Notes: generated from the sequence alone by a model not told the origin. 64,000 nt of DNA from Ahaetulla prasina (GCF_028640845.1 NC_080539.1:304702016-304766015); one strand, 5' to 3'. Shown: positions 50,433 to 62,170, numbered from the stretch's first letter. Numbers and translations are program-made.

Positions 50433-51559
50433 CTCTTGCCTTATCTTAAGAATCCTAAAGAAGAAGAGATTTACAAACATCTCTATAGTAAGTAGTGACT
50501 GATTTCCAAATGACAAGCTCAGCATCTTTAACCCCTGAGCCTTCAGGCTCCATTCAGATCTTAATGGTAGGGGGGGGAAAAGTAAAAGAAACAGGACTAC
50601 TCATAGACTAAAAGGTATTACATGGTCAAGTCACATAGCTACATATGCCAACGAACAAACACACATTCTATTCTACCTATTGCTTCTTTTGGTTAACAAT
50701 TCTTGTAACAATTCTTCTTCTTTCCTAGATCAAAGCCAAAGCACACAGTGCAGAATGTGTGAGAACTGAACCTGCATTTCACTGATCTCCTAGAAAGCAG
50801 ACACCACATCTGTCCAGCATATTCCCAATGCACCTCTACAAAATATTCATCTACCAATGATAAACTAGCAACTGCACTCATTGAGGCATAATATTGACTG
50901 ATGACGTACACCATGCTAAGCTATGATTTACTTAAAAAAATAAAACATAAAACATAAATAGTTCTGTTCATGTAATATGCTTTTCAGATCAACAGGACAA
51001 GCCCTGTTGAAGATAATCCTTCTGCGAGGTGTTTAACTATATGATATGCAGAAAAGGGCTTTCTCTGAAGTAGCTCCTGGATTGTACAAAACATCCTTAG
51101 GAACATGTACTTCTATTCTCCTGCTATTTAACAAATCAACATTTATGTAGTCCTTGGTGCTCTCTGAGCTTGGTTGTTTGCTTGTTTCATTACCCATCCA
51201 GTAACATCATCAATGTAAGTCAATGTAGGGACTTTTGAGCATACAATAATTTTATTAACTTGTCAACAGTATATAAAAACAAAATTCCATGACTTTTTCT
51301 AGTTGCTTGTCCATTAGTTCCAAAAGAAAAGACTCTAGTTTCAACTATATTTTAACGTTTCAAATCTTCTGAATTAATGTATCTATTTGTATCCATTTTT
51401 AAAGGTTTTTATTTTTTACATGTCCATCAGGCATGATAAAATGTCCCTTCATAATGTTCAGATCTGAAGTATGTTTTTATATTTTAGACAATTTCTTTGG
51501 TGACAAATACCTATGATACATCATTTTATAAACATTCTCTTTAATACTAGAGCATAATG

Positions 51560-52680
51560 TAAATTTTAATCCTTTCAACCACATATTTTCCCATTGATCT
51601 ATCTGCATATTAGAGCCAATCTTTTACCCATTTTATTATGCATTCTTTCGCTTGTTCTTCTTTCATATTTCAGCAAATGTTTATACATTTTAGCAATAAC
51701 TTGTTCATTATTAGTATATAATTCTATTCCAAACTTGCTTACTCTTTTCAAAATCATAAAGTCTTTTATCCACTTTAAACATACAAAAAGAAACATAAGA
51801 AAACCATTGACAAGAACATTCTTCCGTTATCAAATATTCTTTTGATTTCATTTGATAATCTCCTTGAGAGAAATTCTAATACATTGTAGTAAGTTAACTA
51901 TGTTTACTTGCTGTTTCTCTTCTATAAACTGTTTCTTGGGCTGAAAGTCACAAATGTGTTTTCAAGAAGAATCTACATTTAAATTCATTCACTATTCTAA
52001 GAATAGCCTGCCTGAGATAAAGACTTCTACATCTATGTGAATGTCACTCAAATTTCAAATCGTGACCTTCTAAATCCAAAAACCTTCTATTTCTTAACAA
52101 CACCCGCTTTTCATTCAAATCAAACAGCAGGATGCAAAATATAGTTTAAAATCTGGTAGGCCCAAATTGTCTTTTTCCTTCACATCTTGTAATACCTTAT
52201 ATTTAACTCATGTTTTTTCCCTTGCTGTACAGATTTAGATATATCCTTCTGCCATTGTTTAAATGCTATGTCAGTTGTCACAACAGGTATCGTCTGAAAC
52301 AAAAATAACATTCTAGATAAAATATTCACCTGAGTCACAGAAATTCTATCTAACAATGACAATTGTAACTGATCCCATTTTAACATGTCTTTTTGACTTC
52401 ATTAACTTAACAGAGTTATTTGGAAATAACATAAAATTCATATTTGTCATAGTTACACTGAATATTTTATCTTCTTCTCAATCTTAAAAACTGTTTTATT
52501 CCTCAATTCTATTTGATTTTGTATCTTCATATTTTCTGTTAACATTTCTGTCTTCTGTTTATTAATCTTGAAACCTACTAGTCACCAAAATTCTTTTAAT
52601 TTACTTTTAATTTACTCAATCTCTTTTAAGGAGTCTGCCAAAACCAAATCACCTGCAAAGGTTTCTGCAATCATTCAACA
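51560..52680 (-). mobile_element. L1 LINE remnant (ORF2, minus orientation)
   Basis: Minus-strand pieces read LQLSLLDRISVTQVNIL and LFLFQTIPVVTTDIAFKQWQ (52180-52386), KEKDNLGLPDFKLYFAS (about 52130-52190) and, upstream, a decayed RT block ending LVLADSLKEIE (52610-52670). These are the ORF2 C-terminal half and RT palm of L1. Stops and frameshifts are many; the copy is dead. Its 3' limit is uncertain and may reach about 51100. Confidence 0.8.
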
Positions 52681-52684
52681 TATG

Positions 52685-53230
52685 TTTTAGCCTCCAGCTT
52701 CCTAATCATTGTTGCTCTTCTCTGTACTCTTTCCAGAGTCACAGCATTTTTTTTTTGTATTGCTGTGATCAAAACTGGATGCAGTATTCCAAATGTGGTT
52801 TTACCAAAGCAGCATAAAGCGATACTAACATTTCATGTGACTTTGATACCATCCTTCTATTGATGTAGCCTAGGACTGTACACTGCTGGATCATATTTAA
52901 ATAGTTGTCCACTAGGATTCCTAGATCCCTCTCAGGGTAACTGTTGTTGAGCCATGTACCATATCACGCACTATATCTGTACCTTTGGTTTTTCTTGCCT
53001 AACTGTGAAACTTTACATTTCTCCCCACTGAATTGCATTTTGCTAGAAAGGGTCCAGTGTTCAAGTCTGTCAAGATCCTTCTGGATCTTGAGCCTATCTT
53101 CTAAAGTATTGGCTATTCCCCTCATATTGGTGTCATTTGCAAATTTATAAATTTACATAAACTTGTCTCGTACATTCATATCTTCCAAAACTTTAAACAA
53201 AAAAAAAATCCAATTCAAATTATCAAGAGG
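52685..53230 (-). mobile_element. CR1-type LINE fragment (minus orientation)
   Basis: CTCTGTACTCTTTCCAGAGTC, ACTGGATGCAGTATTCCAAATG, CTGTCAAGATCCTTCTGGATC and TGGTGTCATTTGCAAAT are reverse-strand CR1 landmarks. No open frame remains. Confidence 0.82.
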
Positions 53231-53404
53231 GAGGTGATCTAAGAAAATGCTTGCCTTGCCAATATTGATGGGGATTCTCTCCTTAATTAAACAAATTTAC
53301 ATGGTCATTGGTCACCCAATTCAAACATGGTGACTCCGAGTGACTTACAATATTTAAAATTCATTGTATACAAAACCCCAAAATCCCCACTCCCCCTTTG
53401 ATTA

Positions 53405-53690
53405 GAGTATTGTTTTCTGCTTGATTGTTTTGCCTGGTGTTAATCCTTGCTCTTTTGGGTGTTGGCTGCTAGAGTGACTGTGTTCTCCAGATCCTCTCCA
53501 GCAGTCAACACCCAAAAAAGGACCTACCAAGGAGAAATCAAACCCCCTCCCCATAAAATGGAAGGGCAAGCTACTGTATATAAACAGGGAGCAAACACCA
53601 CACTCATTGGCACTGATGATGTTACCTAGCTGGGTAATGAAATGTCTGCAAGCAAACAACCAAGTTCAGAGAATACCAAGGACTCAACCC
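53405..53690 (+). mobile_element. Penelope-like pLTR candidate with TATA box
   Basis: The repeat holds an inverted pair GGGTGTTGGCTGCT / AGCAGTCAACACCC (53457-53514), a TATA box (TATATAAA, 53577-53584) and, about 30 bp later, a hammerhead-like core. A promoter followed by a hammerhead motif is the layout reported for Penelope-like elements. No reverse transcriptase is attached here. Confidence 0.6.
53608..53652 (+). ncRNA. Hammerhead-ribozyme-like core
   Basis: CUGAUGA (53613-53619) is followed by a possible 6 bp stem II (GUUACC ... GGUAAU), GAAA (53639-53642) and UGUC. Stem I can form GCA/UGC plus two further pairs with one mismatch. Stem III would be only the A-U pair and a U-G wobble (C-G before a CpG decay), as in the minimal, dimer-acting hammerheads of Penelope-like elements. 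Activity in this copy is doubtful. Confidence 0.6.
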
Positions 53691-54185
53691 TGAGTTACAA
53701 TACATATATTCTCTTCTATAGGAAGTAATAATCTCTTCCATCAAGCATTTATTTAAACATTTCTATTTAACCAATATTGAAATTTTAACTTAATCAATAT
53801 TAACTGTTTTGACTGGCTTTTATTGGTTTGTTTATATTTGAACTAGAATTTTCTTTTCAGTTGTAAGACTCTTTGATTGCCAAACAGATTGAAAGTTAGT
53901 GTATTGGAGGTAGGGAGGGAGAGAGGGAGGGAGGGATAAACTACATTTTAGCTGCTGAGGGCGATGTGTGCAGCAGCAACATATCTAGCAGCAACGTATA
54001 TAGCACATTCTGTCAAAAATTTCCAACTACTGTACAGAACATTTTTGCTGAAGTTGTTTTATATTGCAGCCAGTTTTGCTCTTTTTTTCAGTTCATATTT
54101 GCATTTTGTTTCTTATATTGCTTTATGTTATTTTACTGTAGTTTTCTAAATTGCTTAAAGTATATTGGTATGTAATATAAATACA

Positions 54186-54340
54186 TTAGAATAGAATAGA
54201 ATAGAATAGAATAGAATAGAATAGAATAGAATAGAATAGAATAGAATTTTTCATTGGCCAAGTGTGATTGGACACCTTGGACAAAGGAATTTGTCTTGGT
54301 GCATATGCTCTCAGTGTACATAAAAATAAAGAAAACCACA
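54186..54340 (-). repeat. (AATAG)n microsatellite on a LINE 3' end (minus orientation)
   Basis: About 11 AATAG units, then ATTTTTCATTGGCCAAGTG and GATTGGACACCTTGG, the reverse of the 3' end seen at 60.0 kb. Confidence 0.9.
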
Positions 54341-55967
54341 TTTGTGTAACTAAGAAACCTCTGCAGAATAAAAGCATTTGCTCTATTATGGATTTCTACT
54401 GGCTTAACAGCGAGTAAAACTAGTAGTTCCCATGCCATTTTCTTTGTAATGTTTTCTTTGTTGTTTGTTTACCTTAAGTAAATTGCTAAGAGCAGTGAAG
54501 CTGGCAAAATACACTACGTTTAGACACAGCACTTTTTTGTAGCTGGGCTAAGGAATTAATCACACACTCAGAAACATGATCTAACCCCTTATTATTTAAT
54601 TCAACAAATGAGATTAAATTACGTGTGTTTGTGCATGTGGGCATGTGGCAGAAAACATCCTCCCTCTCAGTGTGCATCCTTCTGAGCAATAGAGTTTCTG
54701 CTAGTCGCTCTGTGACCATGCCATAGATACAAAAAATGGGCTTTATAAAATGACAGCCTTAGGAAATAAAGGCAATATTTAGTAATAGCAAAACTGCTTG
54801 GCTTTTCAGTAATCCACTTGCTAAAGTAAATAATCATAGACAAATAGAGCTATCCTTGCAGACAACTTCAGATTTAAGATACCATTCTTGCTGAAATCTT
54901 AAGTAAGCAAAGTGCATTTCACATTTGAAGGAGAGCCCTGCACAAAGAATTTAAAAAAAGGAAAAAAAGAAAAATACAGTATATTTTTGGCTTTTAATTA
55001 TGGGAAACAAATAGTATTAAGGCATAGGTAATTTTGGAAAATTTTGGAAAAATCATAGGGCAAGTATATGTTTTCTATGGGAAAGCACAGCATTCATTCA
55101 TATGAGTGCAAGTATGCACACAGAACTGTTGCTTAACTGAAGCATGGTCAACAAGGTATCATAATAGTATAAAAATTATAGAAATAAGAAGTTGCTCAAT
55201 TAGAAGTACTTAAAATTCTTTTGCATTGAAGGAGCACCTTGACCTTTAATTCTATTTAACCAAATAAAAACTCCCTAAACAGTTGGGTGTGTGGGTATGA
55301 GAAATACACAAAAGAAATTGCACAACGCTATGAACTCTCTACCAGTTTCACTCTTCCTATTGGTCTAAATCACCCAGTAAAACCACTATTCTCTTTCAAA
55401 TTAGGCAAGAAATTTCAGTTTACTTACGCAGCTATCACCTAGGTGTAACAATTAACTACCAAGTCCTTCTAGATATCTTTGCAGTGTAGCATATTAACTT
55501 TCTGCTTTGGCAAACATTCTTTACTGCTAACAAGTATTAAGATTCTTAAGGAGAAAAGGAAACGGAAGTGTATGTCTATCAGAGGAATATTCCCCTAATT
55601 CCCATTGTCTTAGGTGCCAGATATATAAGACCACAATGTAGGTTTGCTTGAATGTGGAACAGATATCTTTAACTTAGGTCCTCGTGCTTTATTGCAAATA
55701 TAATTCCCAGAATTCTGAAAATACATCGGTGGTATACCAGGTTGGGGAAAGCTGACTTGGAAAGAGTTTCAAAGTTGATGACTCCATGCTACAGGTGTAA
55801 AATAATCAGCCTGCTTGTATAGTGAGAGTATTTGGTAACCTCACACATTATCAGTGGCAACTAAAACTGATGGACACTTCCTAGTCCAAAACTAAAGGAA
55901 CATTTAGAGGAACCTGAAAAATCTCAGCATTTTCAACATGCTCTTGTGGTGACTCTTAATTAATTTT
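54341..55967. other. Intron 1: nothing recognised
   Basis: No repeat ends or coding pattern; an old hAT arm may be at 55690-55760. Confidence 0.5.
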
Positions 55968-56026
<59 letters not shown>

Positions 56027-56094
56027 CTTTTCTTTCTTATTTATTTTCTATCATCTATCTATCATATTTATTTATTTATTTATTTATTTTGTCT
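55968..56094. repeat. (TTTC)n and (ATTT)n microsatellites
   Basis: About 16 TTTC units, a short ATCT stretch and about six ATTT units. Confidence 0.95.
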
Positions 56095-56172
56095 CAACAA
56101 TATACATAAGCATCACACAAAAATATTATATAGTATATAAACATATATATGAAGAAATATAAGGAGGTATAA

Positions 56173-56173
<1 letters not shown>

Positions 56174-56240
<67 letters not shown>
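56174..56240. repeat. (TA)n microsatellite
   Basis: About 33 TA units bordering the Penelope-like module. Confidence 0.95.
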
Positions 56241-56245
<5 letters not shown>

Positions 56246-56247
56246 TT

Positions 56248-56552
56248 CTGAGGTTTTCACGGTGTTTGTATGTAGGTCTTTGGTTGTTCGGGTTGTGACT
56301 GAGCACAACCAAGCCCCACCAACACAGGACACACCCCAGCCAATCAGAGCACAGAAAACCCCATCCAATCAGAGCACAGCCAAGCTCCCACCCAATCAGT
56401 TCAAACCCCACTAGCAGTTAAAAGGAAGAAACAGCTGCGATCACACATTGCTCCCAGAAGCACGAAGCTGAAGCCTGAAGATGACGAATGAGACTTCGAA
56501 ACGTCGCCAAGACACTTCAATCTTACACGGAGAAAACCCGAACAACCAAAGA

Positions 56553-56556
<4 letters not shown>
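56248..56556 (+). mobile_element. Penelope-like repeat module with inverted ends
   Basis: Left GTATGTAGGTCTTTGGTTGTT and right AACAACCAAAGACCTA are inverted. Inside are four CCAAT boxes (CCAATCAG, 56338-56400), then GCCTGAAGATGACGAATGAG and CGAAACGTCG (56498-56505 core GAAACGTC). Related modules at 46.7 and 60.3 kb are in the opposite orientation. Confidence 0.55.

Positions 56557-56645
<89 letters not shown>
56557..56645. repeat. Long (TA)n microsatellite
   Basis: About 44 uninterrupted TA units; it marks the left border of the first CR1 duplicate. Confidence 0.97.
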
Positions 56646-56651
<6 letters not shown>

Positions 56652-57791
56652 AATAAAAAGAAAAACAATAGGACAGGAACGGTAGGCACATTTGTGCTCT
56701 TATGCACGTCCCTTATGGTCCTCTTAGGAATGGGGTGAGGTCAATAGTAGAAAGTTTTTGGTTAAAGCTTTTGGGATTATGGGAAGAGACCACAGAGTCA
56801 GGTAAAGTGTTCCAAGCACTGATGATTCTGTTACAGAAGTCATATTTTCTGCAATCTAGATTAAAGCGGTTAACATTAAGTTTAAATCTATTGGTTGCTC
56901 TTGTATTATTGCAATTAAAGCTGAAGTAGTCTTTAACAGGAAGGACATTACAATAGATGATTCTATGAGTTAAACTTAGGTCTTGTCAAAGGCGACGGAG
57001 TTCTAAGTTTTCTAAGCCTAGGATTTCAAGTCTGGTGGGATAAGGTATTTTGTTGTTTTCAGAGGAGTGAAGAACTCTTCTTGTAAAATATTTCTGGACA
57101 CGTTCAATTGTATTGATGTCAGAAATGTGGTGAGAGTTCCAGACAGGCGAGCTGTATTCTAGAATTGGTCTAGCAAATGTTTTATATGCTCTGGTTAGTA
57201 GTGTAGTGTTTTTGGAAAAGAAGCTACGCAAGATTAGGTTTACAACTCTTAGAGCCTTTTTTGTTATGTAGTTGCAGTGGGCTTTGGCACTTAGATCATT
57301 TGATATGAAAACTCCAAGGTCTTTAACAGGGTGGGGGTCATCTGTAAGATAATGTCCATCAAGTATGTACTTAGTCTTTGGGTTCTTTTTTCCAATATGT
57401 AAGACTGAGCATTTGCTGGTTGAGATTTGGAGTTGCCAAGTTTTAGACTAAGTGGTTAGATGATCAAGGTCTTTTTGAATGGTAGATGTATTGTCGGTGG
57501 TGTTAAATAGTTTGACACTGTCAGCAAAGAGAACACAATTACTTGAGATATGGTCACAAAGATCATTTATGTATAGTATGAAGAGTGTTGGTCCAAGGAC
57601 ACTGCCTTGAGGAACGCCACACTTGACAGGACCAGGGTTTGATAGAGCATTGTCAATTTTGACCACTTGTTGTCTGTTAGACAGAAAAGCAGATATCCAT
57701 TTGTTAAGGGGTCCTGAAATGCCATAGGATTTTAGTTTTAGGAGAAGCTTCTCATGTACTACTGAGTCAAAAGCTTTGCAGAAGTCTATGT

Positions 57792-57795
<4 letters not shown>
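56646..57795 (-). mobile_element. CR1-type LINE segment, duplicate A (RT palm to ORF2 end)
   Basis: Minus strand: DFCKAFDSVVHEKLLLKLKS, GVPQGSVLGPTLFILYINDL, FADSVKLF, then the stop in HLTT*SKTWQLQ (about 57447), then RSFFSKNTTLLTRAYKTFAR. The catalytic second aspartate of the RT F-A-D-D box is Ser. The sequence breaks into (TA)n inside the motif IDFCKAFD. Confidence 0.92.

Positions 57796-57882
<87 letters not shown>
57796..57882. repeat. Long (TA)n microsatellite between the CR1 duplicates
   Basis: About 43 TA units joining duplicate A to duplicate B. Confidence 0.97.
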
Positions 57883-57885
<3 letters not shown>

Positions 57886-60190
57886 AAAAAAGAAAAACAA
57901 TAGGACAGGAACGGTAGGCACATTTGTGCTCTTATGCACGCCCCTTATGGTCCTCTTAGGAATGGGGTGAGGTCAATAGTAGAAAGTTTTTGGTTAAAGC
58001 TTTTGGGATTATGGGAAGAGACCACAGAGTCAGGTAAAGTGTTCCAAGCACTGATGATTCTGTTACAGAAGTCATATTTTCTGCAATCTAGATTAAAGTG
58101 GTTAACATTAAGTTTAAATCTATTGGTTGCTCTTGTATTATTGCAATTAAAGCTGAAGTAGTCTTTAACAGGAAGGACATTACAATAGATGATTCTATGA
58201 GTTAAACTTAGGTCTTGTCGAAGGCGACGGAGTTCTAAGTTTTCTAAGCCTAGGATTTCAAGTCTGGTGGGATAAGGTATTTTGTTGTTTTCAGAGGAGT
58301 GAAGAACTCTTCTTGTAAAATATTTCTGGACACGTTCAATTGTATTGATGTCAGAAATGTGGTGAGAGTTCCAGACAGGCGAGCTGTATTCTAGAATTGG
58401 TCTAGCAAATGTTTTATATGCTCTGGTTAGTAGTGTAGTGTTTTTGGAAAAGAAGCTACGCAAGATTAGGTTTACAACTCTTAGAGCCTTTTTTGCTATG
58501 TAGTTGCAGTGGGCTTTGGCACTTAGATCATTTGATATGAAAACTCCAAGGTCTTTAACAGGGTGGGGGTCATCTGTAAGATAATGTCCATCAAGTATGT
58601 ACTTAGTGTTTGGGTTCTTTTTTCCAATATGTAAGACTGAGCATTTGCTGGTTGAGATTTGGAGTTGCCAAGTTTTAGACTAAGTGGTTAGATGATCAAG
58701 GTCTTTTTGAATAGTAGATGTATTGTCGGTGGTGTTAAATAGTTTGACACCGTCAGCAAAGAGAACACAATTACTTGAGATATGGTCACAAAGATCATTT
58801 ATGTATAGTATGAAGAGTGTTGGTCCAAGGACACTGCCTTGAGGAACGCCACACTTGACAGGACCAGGGTTTGATAGAGCATTGTCAATTTTGACCACTT
58901 GTTGTCTGTTAGACAGAAAAGTAGATATCCATTTGTTAAGGGGTCCTGAAATGCCATAGGATTTTAGTTTTAGGAGAAGCTTATCATGTACTACTGAGTC
59001 AAAAGCTTTGCAGAAGTCTATGTAGATTGCATCTATTGTTTTGCCTTGATCAAGATTTGTAGTCCATATGTTTTTACAGTGGAGAAGTTGTAAGTTACAT
59101 GATAATTTTTTCCTGAAACCAAATTGTTTATTAGAGAGTAGGTTGTTTGTTTCTAAGTGGAAGGTAATGGATTGGTTGATGATTGATTCCATAACTTTGC
59201 AGGTGATGCAGCACAGAGAGATTGGTCTGTAATTTTCAACTAAGCTGGGGTTTCCTTTTTTGAAGATTGGGATGACTGTGGCTAGTGACCAAAGTTTGGG
59301 AAGGGAACTGGTCGTGAAAGCTTTATCAAAGATTATGCTTAGGGGTTCTGCTATATTAGTGGAAAGTTTTTTTAAGAAGTATGCACATAGTCCATCGGGT
59401 CCAATAGATAGCGATGTTTTCAAGTTATGAAGAGCTTTTCCAACATTATCTTCTGCAAGGAGCTGCTGATTCAGTTCTACAGAGGAATTATTGAGTCTGT
59501 CATTTGCACCTCTATAACTGTCTGGTTTGGTTCTGCAACCCGACAAGAAAGACAGAGACTTCAGAGGATAATTAGAACTGCAGAAAAAATAATTGCTACC
59601 AATCTGCCTTCCATTGAGGACCTGTATACTGCACGAATCAAGAAGAGGGCCGTGAAAATATTTACAGATCCCTCACATCCAGGACATAAACTGTTTCAAC
59701 TCCTACCCTCAAAACGACGCTATAGAGCACTGCACACCAGAACAACTAGACACAAGAACAGTTTTTTCCCGAAGGCCATCACTCTGCTAAACAAATAATT
59801 CCTTCAACACTGTCAAACTATTTACTAAATCTGCACTACTATTAATCTTCTCATCGTTCCCATCACCAATCTCCTTCCACTTATGACTGTATGACTGTAA
59901 CTTTGTTGCTGGCAATCCTTATAATTTATATTGATATATTGACCATCAATTGTATTGTAAATGTTGTACCTTGATGAACGTATCTTTTCTTTTATGCACA
60001 CTGAGAGCATATGCACCAAGACAAATTCCTTGAGAGTCTAATCACACTTGGCCAATAAAAAATTCTATTCTATTCTATTCTATTTGGGAATGTCGGATAT
60101 GTGTCATCGCTGTTAACAAAAACTGAGACAAAGAATATGTTGAAGAGGTTTGCTTTAACTGTTTCGTCATTGCATTCTTTGTCGCCTTTA
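57883..60190 (-). mobile_element. CR1-type LINE segment, duplicate B (longer), with nested LINE
   Basis: Minus strand from high to low: a short piece ending TYPTFPNRIE (60085-60180), an interruption by another LINE, then LSIGPDGLCAYFLKKLS, NYRPISLCCITCKVMESIIN, IDFCKAFDSVVHDKL, GVPQGSVLGP, FADGVKLF, the same stop after DHLTT (58680), and the C-terminus ending LTPFLRGP (57945). The RT box reads F-A-D-G. Domain order matches a CR1/L2-clade ORF2; the 5' part with the endonuclease is missing. An added stop and the mutated active site make it inactive. Confidence 0.92.
59446..60083 (+). mobile_element. L2/CR1-like LINE 3' end nested in duplicate B
   Basis: Plus frame: LLIQFYRGIIESVICTSITV, WFGSATRQERQRLQRIIRTA, LPSKRRYRALHTRTTRHKNS, FFPKAITLLNK (stop at 59798), then a 3'UTR ending CACTTGGCCAATAAAAAATTC and (ATTCT)n. 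It is in the opposite orientation to the CR1 it interrupts and is 5'-truncated. Confidence 0.88.
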
Positions 60191-60195
60191 TATAT

Positions 60196-60300
60196 TGCAT
60201 TCTTTGCAATATATAAATATATTGCAAAGAATGCAATATATATATTTATATATTTATATATATATATACATATATATATGTGTGTGTGTGTATGTGTGTG
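60196..60300. repeat. AT-rich hairpin and (TA)n(TG)n microsatellite
   Basis: GCATTCTTTGCAATATAT pairs with ATATTGCAAAGAATGC around a six-base loop (60199-60237); TA and TG runs follow. Confidence 0.85.
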
Positions 60301-60612
60301 TGTTTTCTGAGGTTTTCGCGGGTGTTTGTATGTAGGTCTTTGGTTATTCGGGTCTTCTCCCACGTAAATTGGAAGTGTCTTGGCGACGTTTCGACGAAGT
60401 CTCATTCATCATCTTCAGGCTTCAGCTTCGTGCTTCTGGGAGCAATGTGTGATTGCAGCTGTTTCTTCCTTTTTAACTGTTAGTGGGGGTTTGAACTGAT
60501 TGGGTGGGAGCTTGGCTGTGCTTTGATTGGATGGGGTTTTTTTATGCTCTGATTGGCTGGGGGTGTGTCCTGTTTGGCACAACCAAGCCCCCACCCAAAC
60601 AGGACACACTCA
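60300..60612 (-). mobile_element. Penelope-like repeat module
   Basis: Minus strand: CCAATCAGAG boxes (three ATTGG on the plus strand, 60500-60560), CCTGAAGATGATGAATGAG, ACTTCGTCGAAACGTCGCC (core GAAACGTC, 60385-60392) and ACCAAAGACCTACATACAAA. The longest of the three module copies. Confidence 0.55.
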
Positions 60613-60639
60613 AGTTATATTTATAGATCACTCAAATCA

Positions 60640-60815
60640 GCAAATACATACAATGCTCCTTCCTCCTCCTATTTTCTGCACAACAATCCTGTAAAGCAGG
60701 TTATGCTGACAGAGAATGATTGGCCCAAAGTCACCCAGCCAGCTTCGTTCTAAGGTGGGAGTAGAACTCGCAGTTTCCTGGTTTCTAGCCCGATGCCTTA
60801 ACCACTATACAGATT
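60640..60815 (+). repeat. MIR-like SINE fragment
   Basis: CCTCCTCCTATTTTCTGCAC, GATTGGCCCAAAGTCACCC, CTGGTTTCTAGCCCGATGCC and TTAACCACTATAC. Confidence 0.75.
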
Positions 60816-61975
60816 GTACTACCCAAAAGAGGTACAACAGAGGACTGCAGTTACAGAGTCCATAGATATGGAAGGATTTACATGCTTTCCAGATACTATG
60901 ATCTTAGTCTGCAAGTAAGATAAGATCCACATTAATTCTCAAAAACATTTTCCCAGAAGAAAATATCCAGGATGGTTTCTGACCCACAAACCTAAATTAT
61001 GTCAAAGAATCAGCATACTGTTTTCCTTTCAGATTGATTTTTTAATTTTTTTTTTTGTTCTATCTATTTATGTCCACTTCTTATTTTCTACCCACAAATT
61101 ATTTTGACTCAATACTGACATCAGCCTTCAGTCAGTCAGTCAAACTAACCAGCTAACTTTGGAAACTGGTGACAGATGGATCCCACATGGAATTATTAGT
61201 TCATGACCCAGTGACAACATTTATGGTTTCAAACTACAATAATTCACCGATAGAGTGGGAGGGTGAGGGATTACAATAATAGAGCTGCTCCATAAATAAA
61301 TGACTTTCAAATTGTAACCTGCTCTAAGTTAGAAAACAAAATATTAATTTCAAGAATTTTACAAATGTTACTGATTCATTGGAAAATCAATTTATTTGTG
61401 CATTTGTGACATTTCAGTAGGGATCTTGATAGAACATTATCAGTATTTCACAAAAGTATTAATGAGGCATGTACAGACGTATTTATTCAAATTCTACAAA
61501 AGGTTGTGTCAGTGATATATTTATTACCACTTGTAGAAGAACTAAACAGTTTTGTTAACCTCTTGTCTTTCCATAAAGATGAATGCTTGGGATAAAGTCA
61601 CAGAGAGAAAAAGGTTACCCTTATGTTCAAGAGCTCAAGCCAATATTCAATTATGGAAATATAAATAGAGCTGCCAAAGACCTCAAATATGTTTATGATG
61701 TTGACGCAATAAACAAGTACTAAAATAGCCAATGATTCTTATTCTAATAGATATTTTGCTGCCTGAGATATAACACCAAAGCATGCTTGCAACCTTTTCA
61801 TGGACCTTAGCCAGCCATAGTGCCTGAAGTCATCATTATTTTGGTACATGGACAGAAAACTCCACAAGTATCTTTCCCTTCTGCCATACCAGCAGAAGGG
61901 AAACATACAATAAAAAACAAATCACTGCCCTTTTACAATCCACAACTTCATATACCTGGGACAGCTGCCTGAGGA
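60816..61975. other. Intron 1: nothing recognised
   Basis: AT-rich unique-looking sequence. Confidence 0.6.
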
Positions 61976-61983
61976 ATCTATGG

Positions 61984-62071
61984 CAGGGGTCCCCAACCTT
62001 GGCAACTTTAATTTTGTATTCTGGGAGTTAAAGTCCTCCAGGCTTAAAGTTGCCAAGGTTGGAGACCCCTG
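61984..62071. mobile_element. Palindromic hAT-like MITE, copy 5 (short)
   Basis: CAGGGGTCCCCAACC...GGTTGGAGACCCCTG with exact flanks ATCTATGG (61976-61983, 62072-62079). Confidence 0.92.
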
Positions 62072-62079
62072 ATCTATGG

Positions 62080-62170
62080 CATCCCAGATGTTAATGAATT
62101 ACAACTCCAACAGCCCTAGGCATCCTGGGGACTAATGCAACAATTGGAATTACTATTCCAAACTACTGGA
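62080..62170. repeat. Fragment of another hAT MITE
   Basis: CATCCCAGATGTTAATGAATT, ACAACTCCAACAGCCCTAGG resembles one arm of a common amniote hAT MITE; the other arm is missing. Confidence 0.45.

Noticed and set aside
58680..59546. Active reverse transcriptase gene
   Set aside because: F-A-D-G in place of F-A-D-D, a stop before the C-terminus and a nested LINE show that it is dead.
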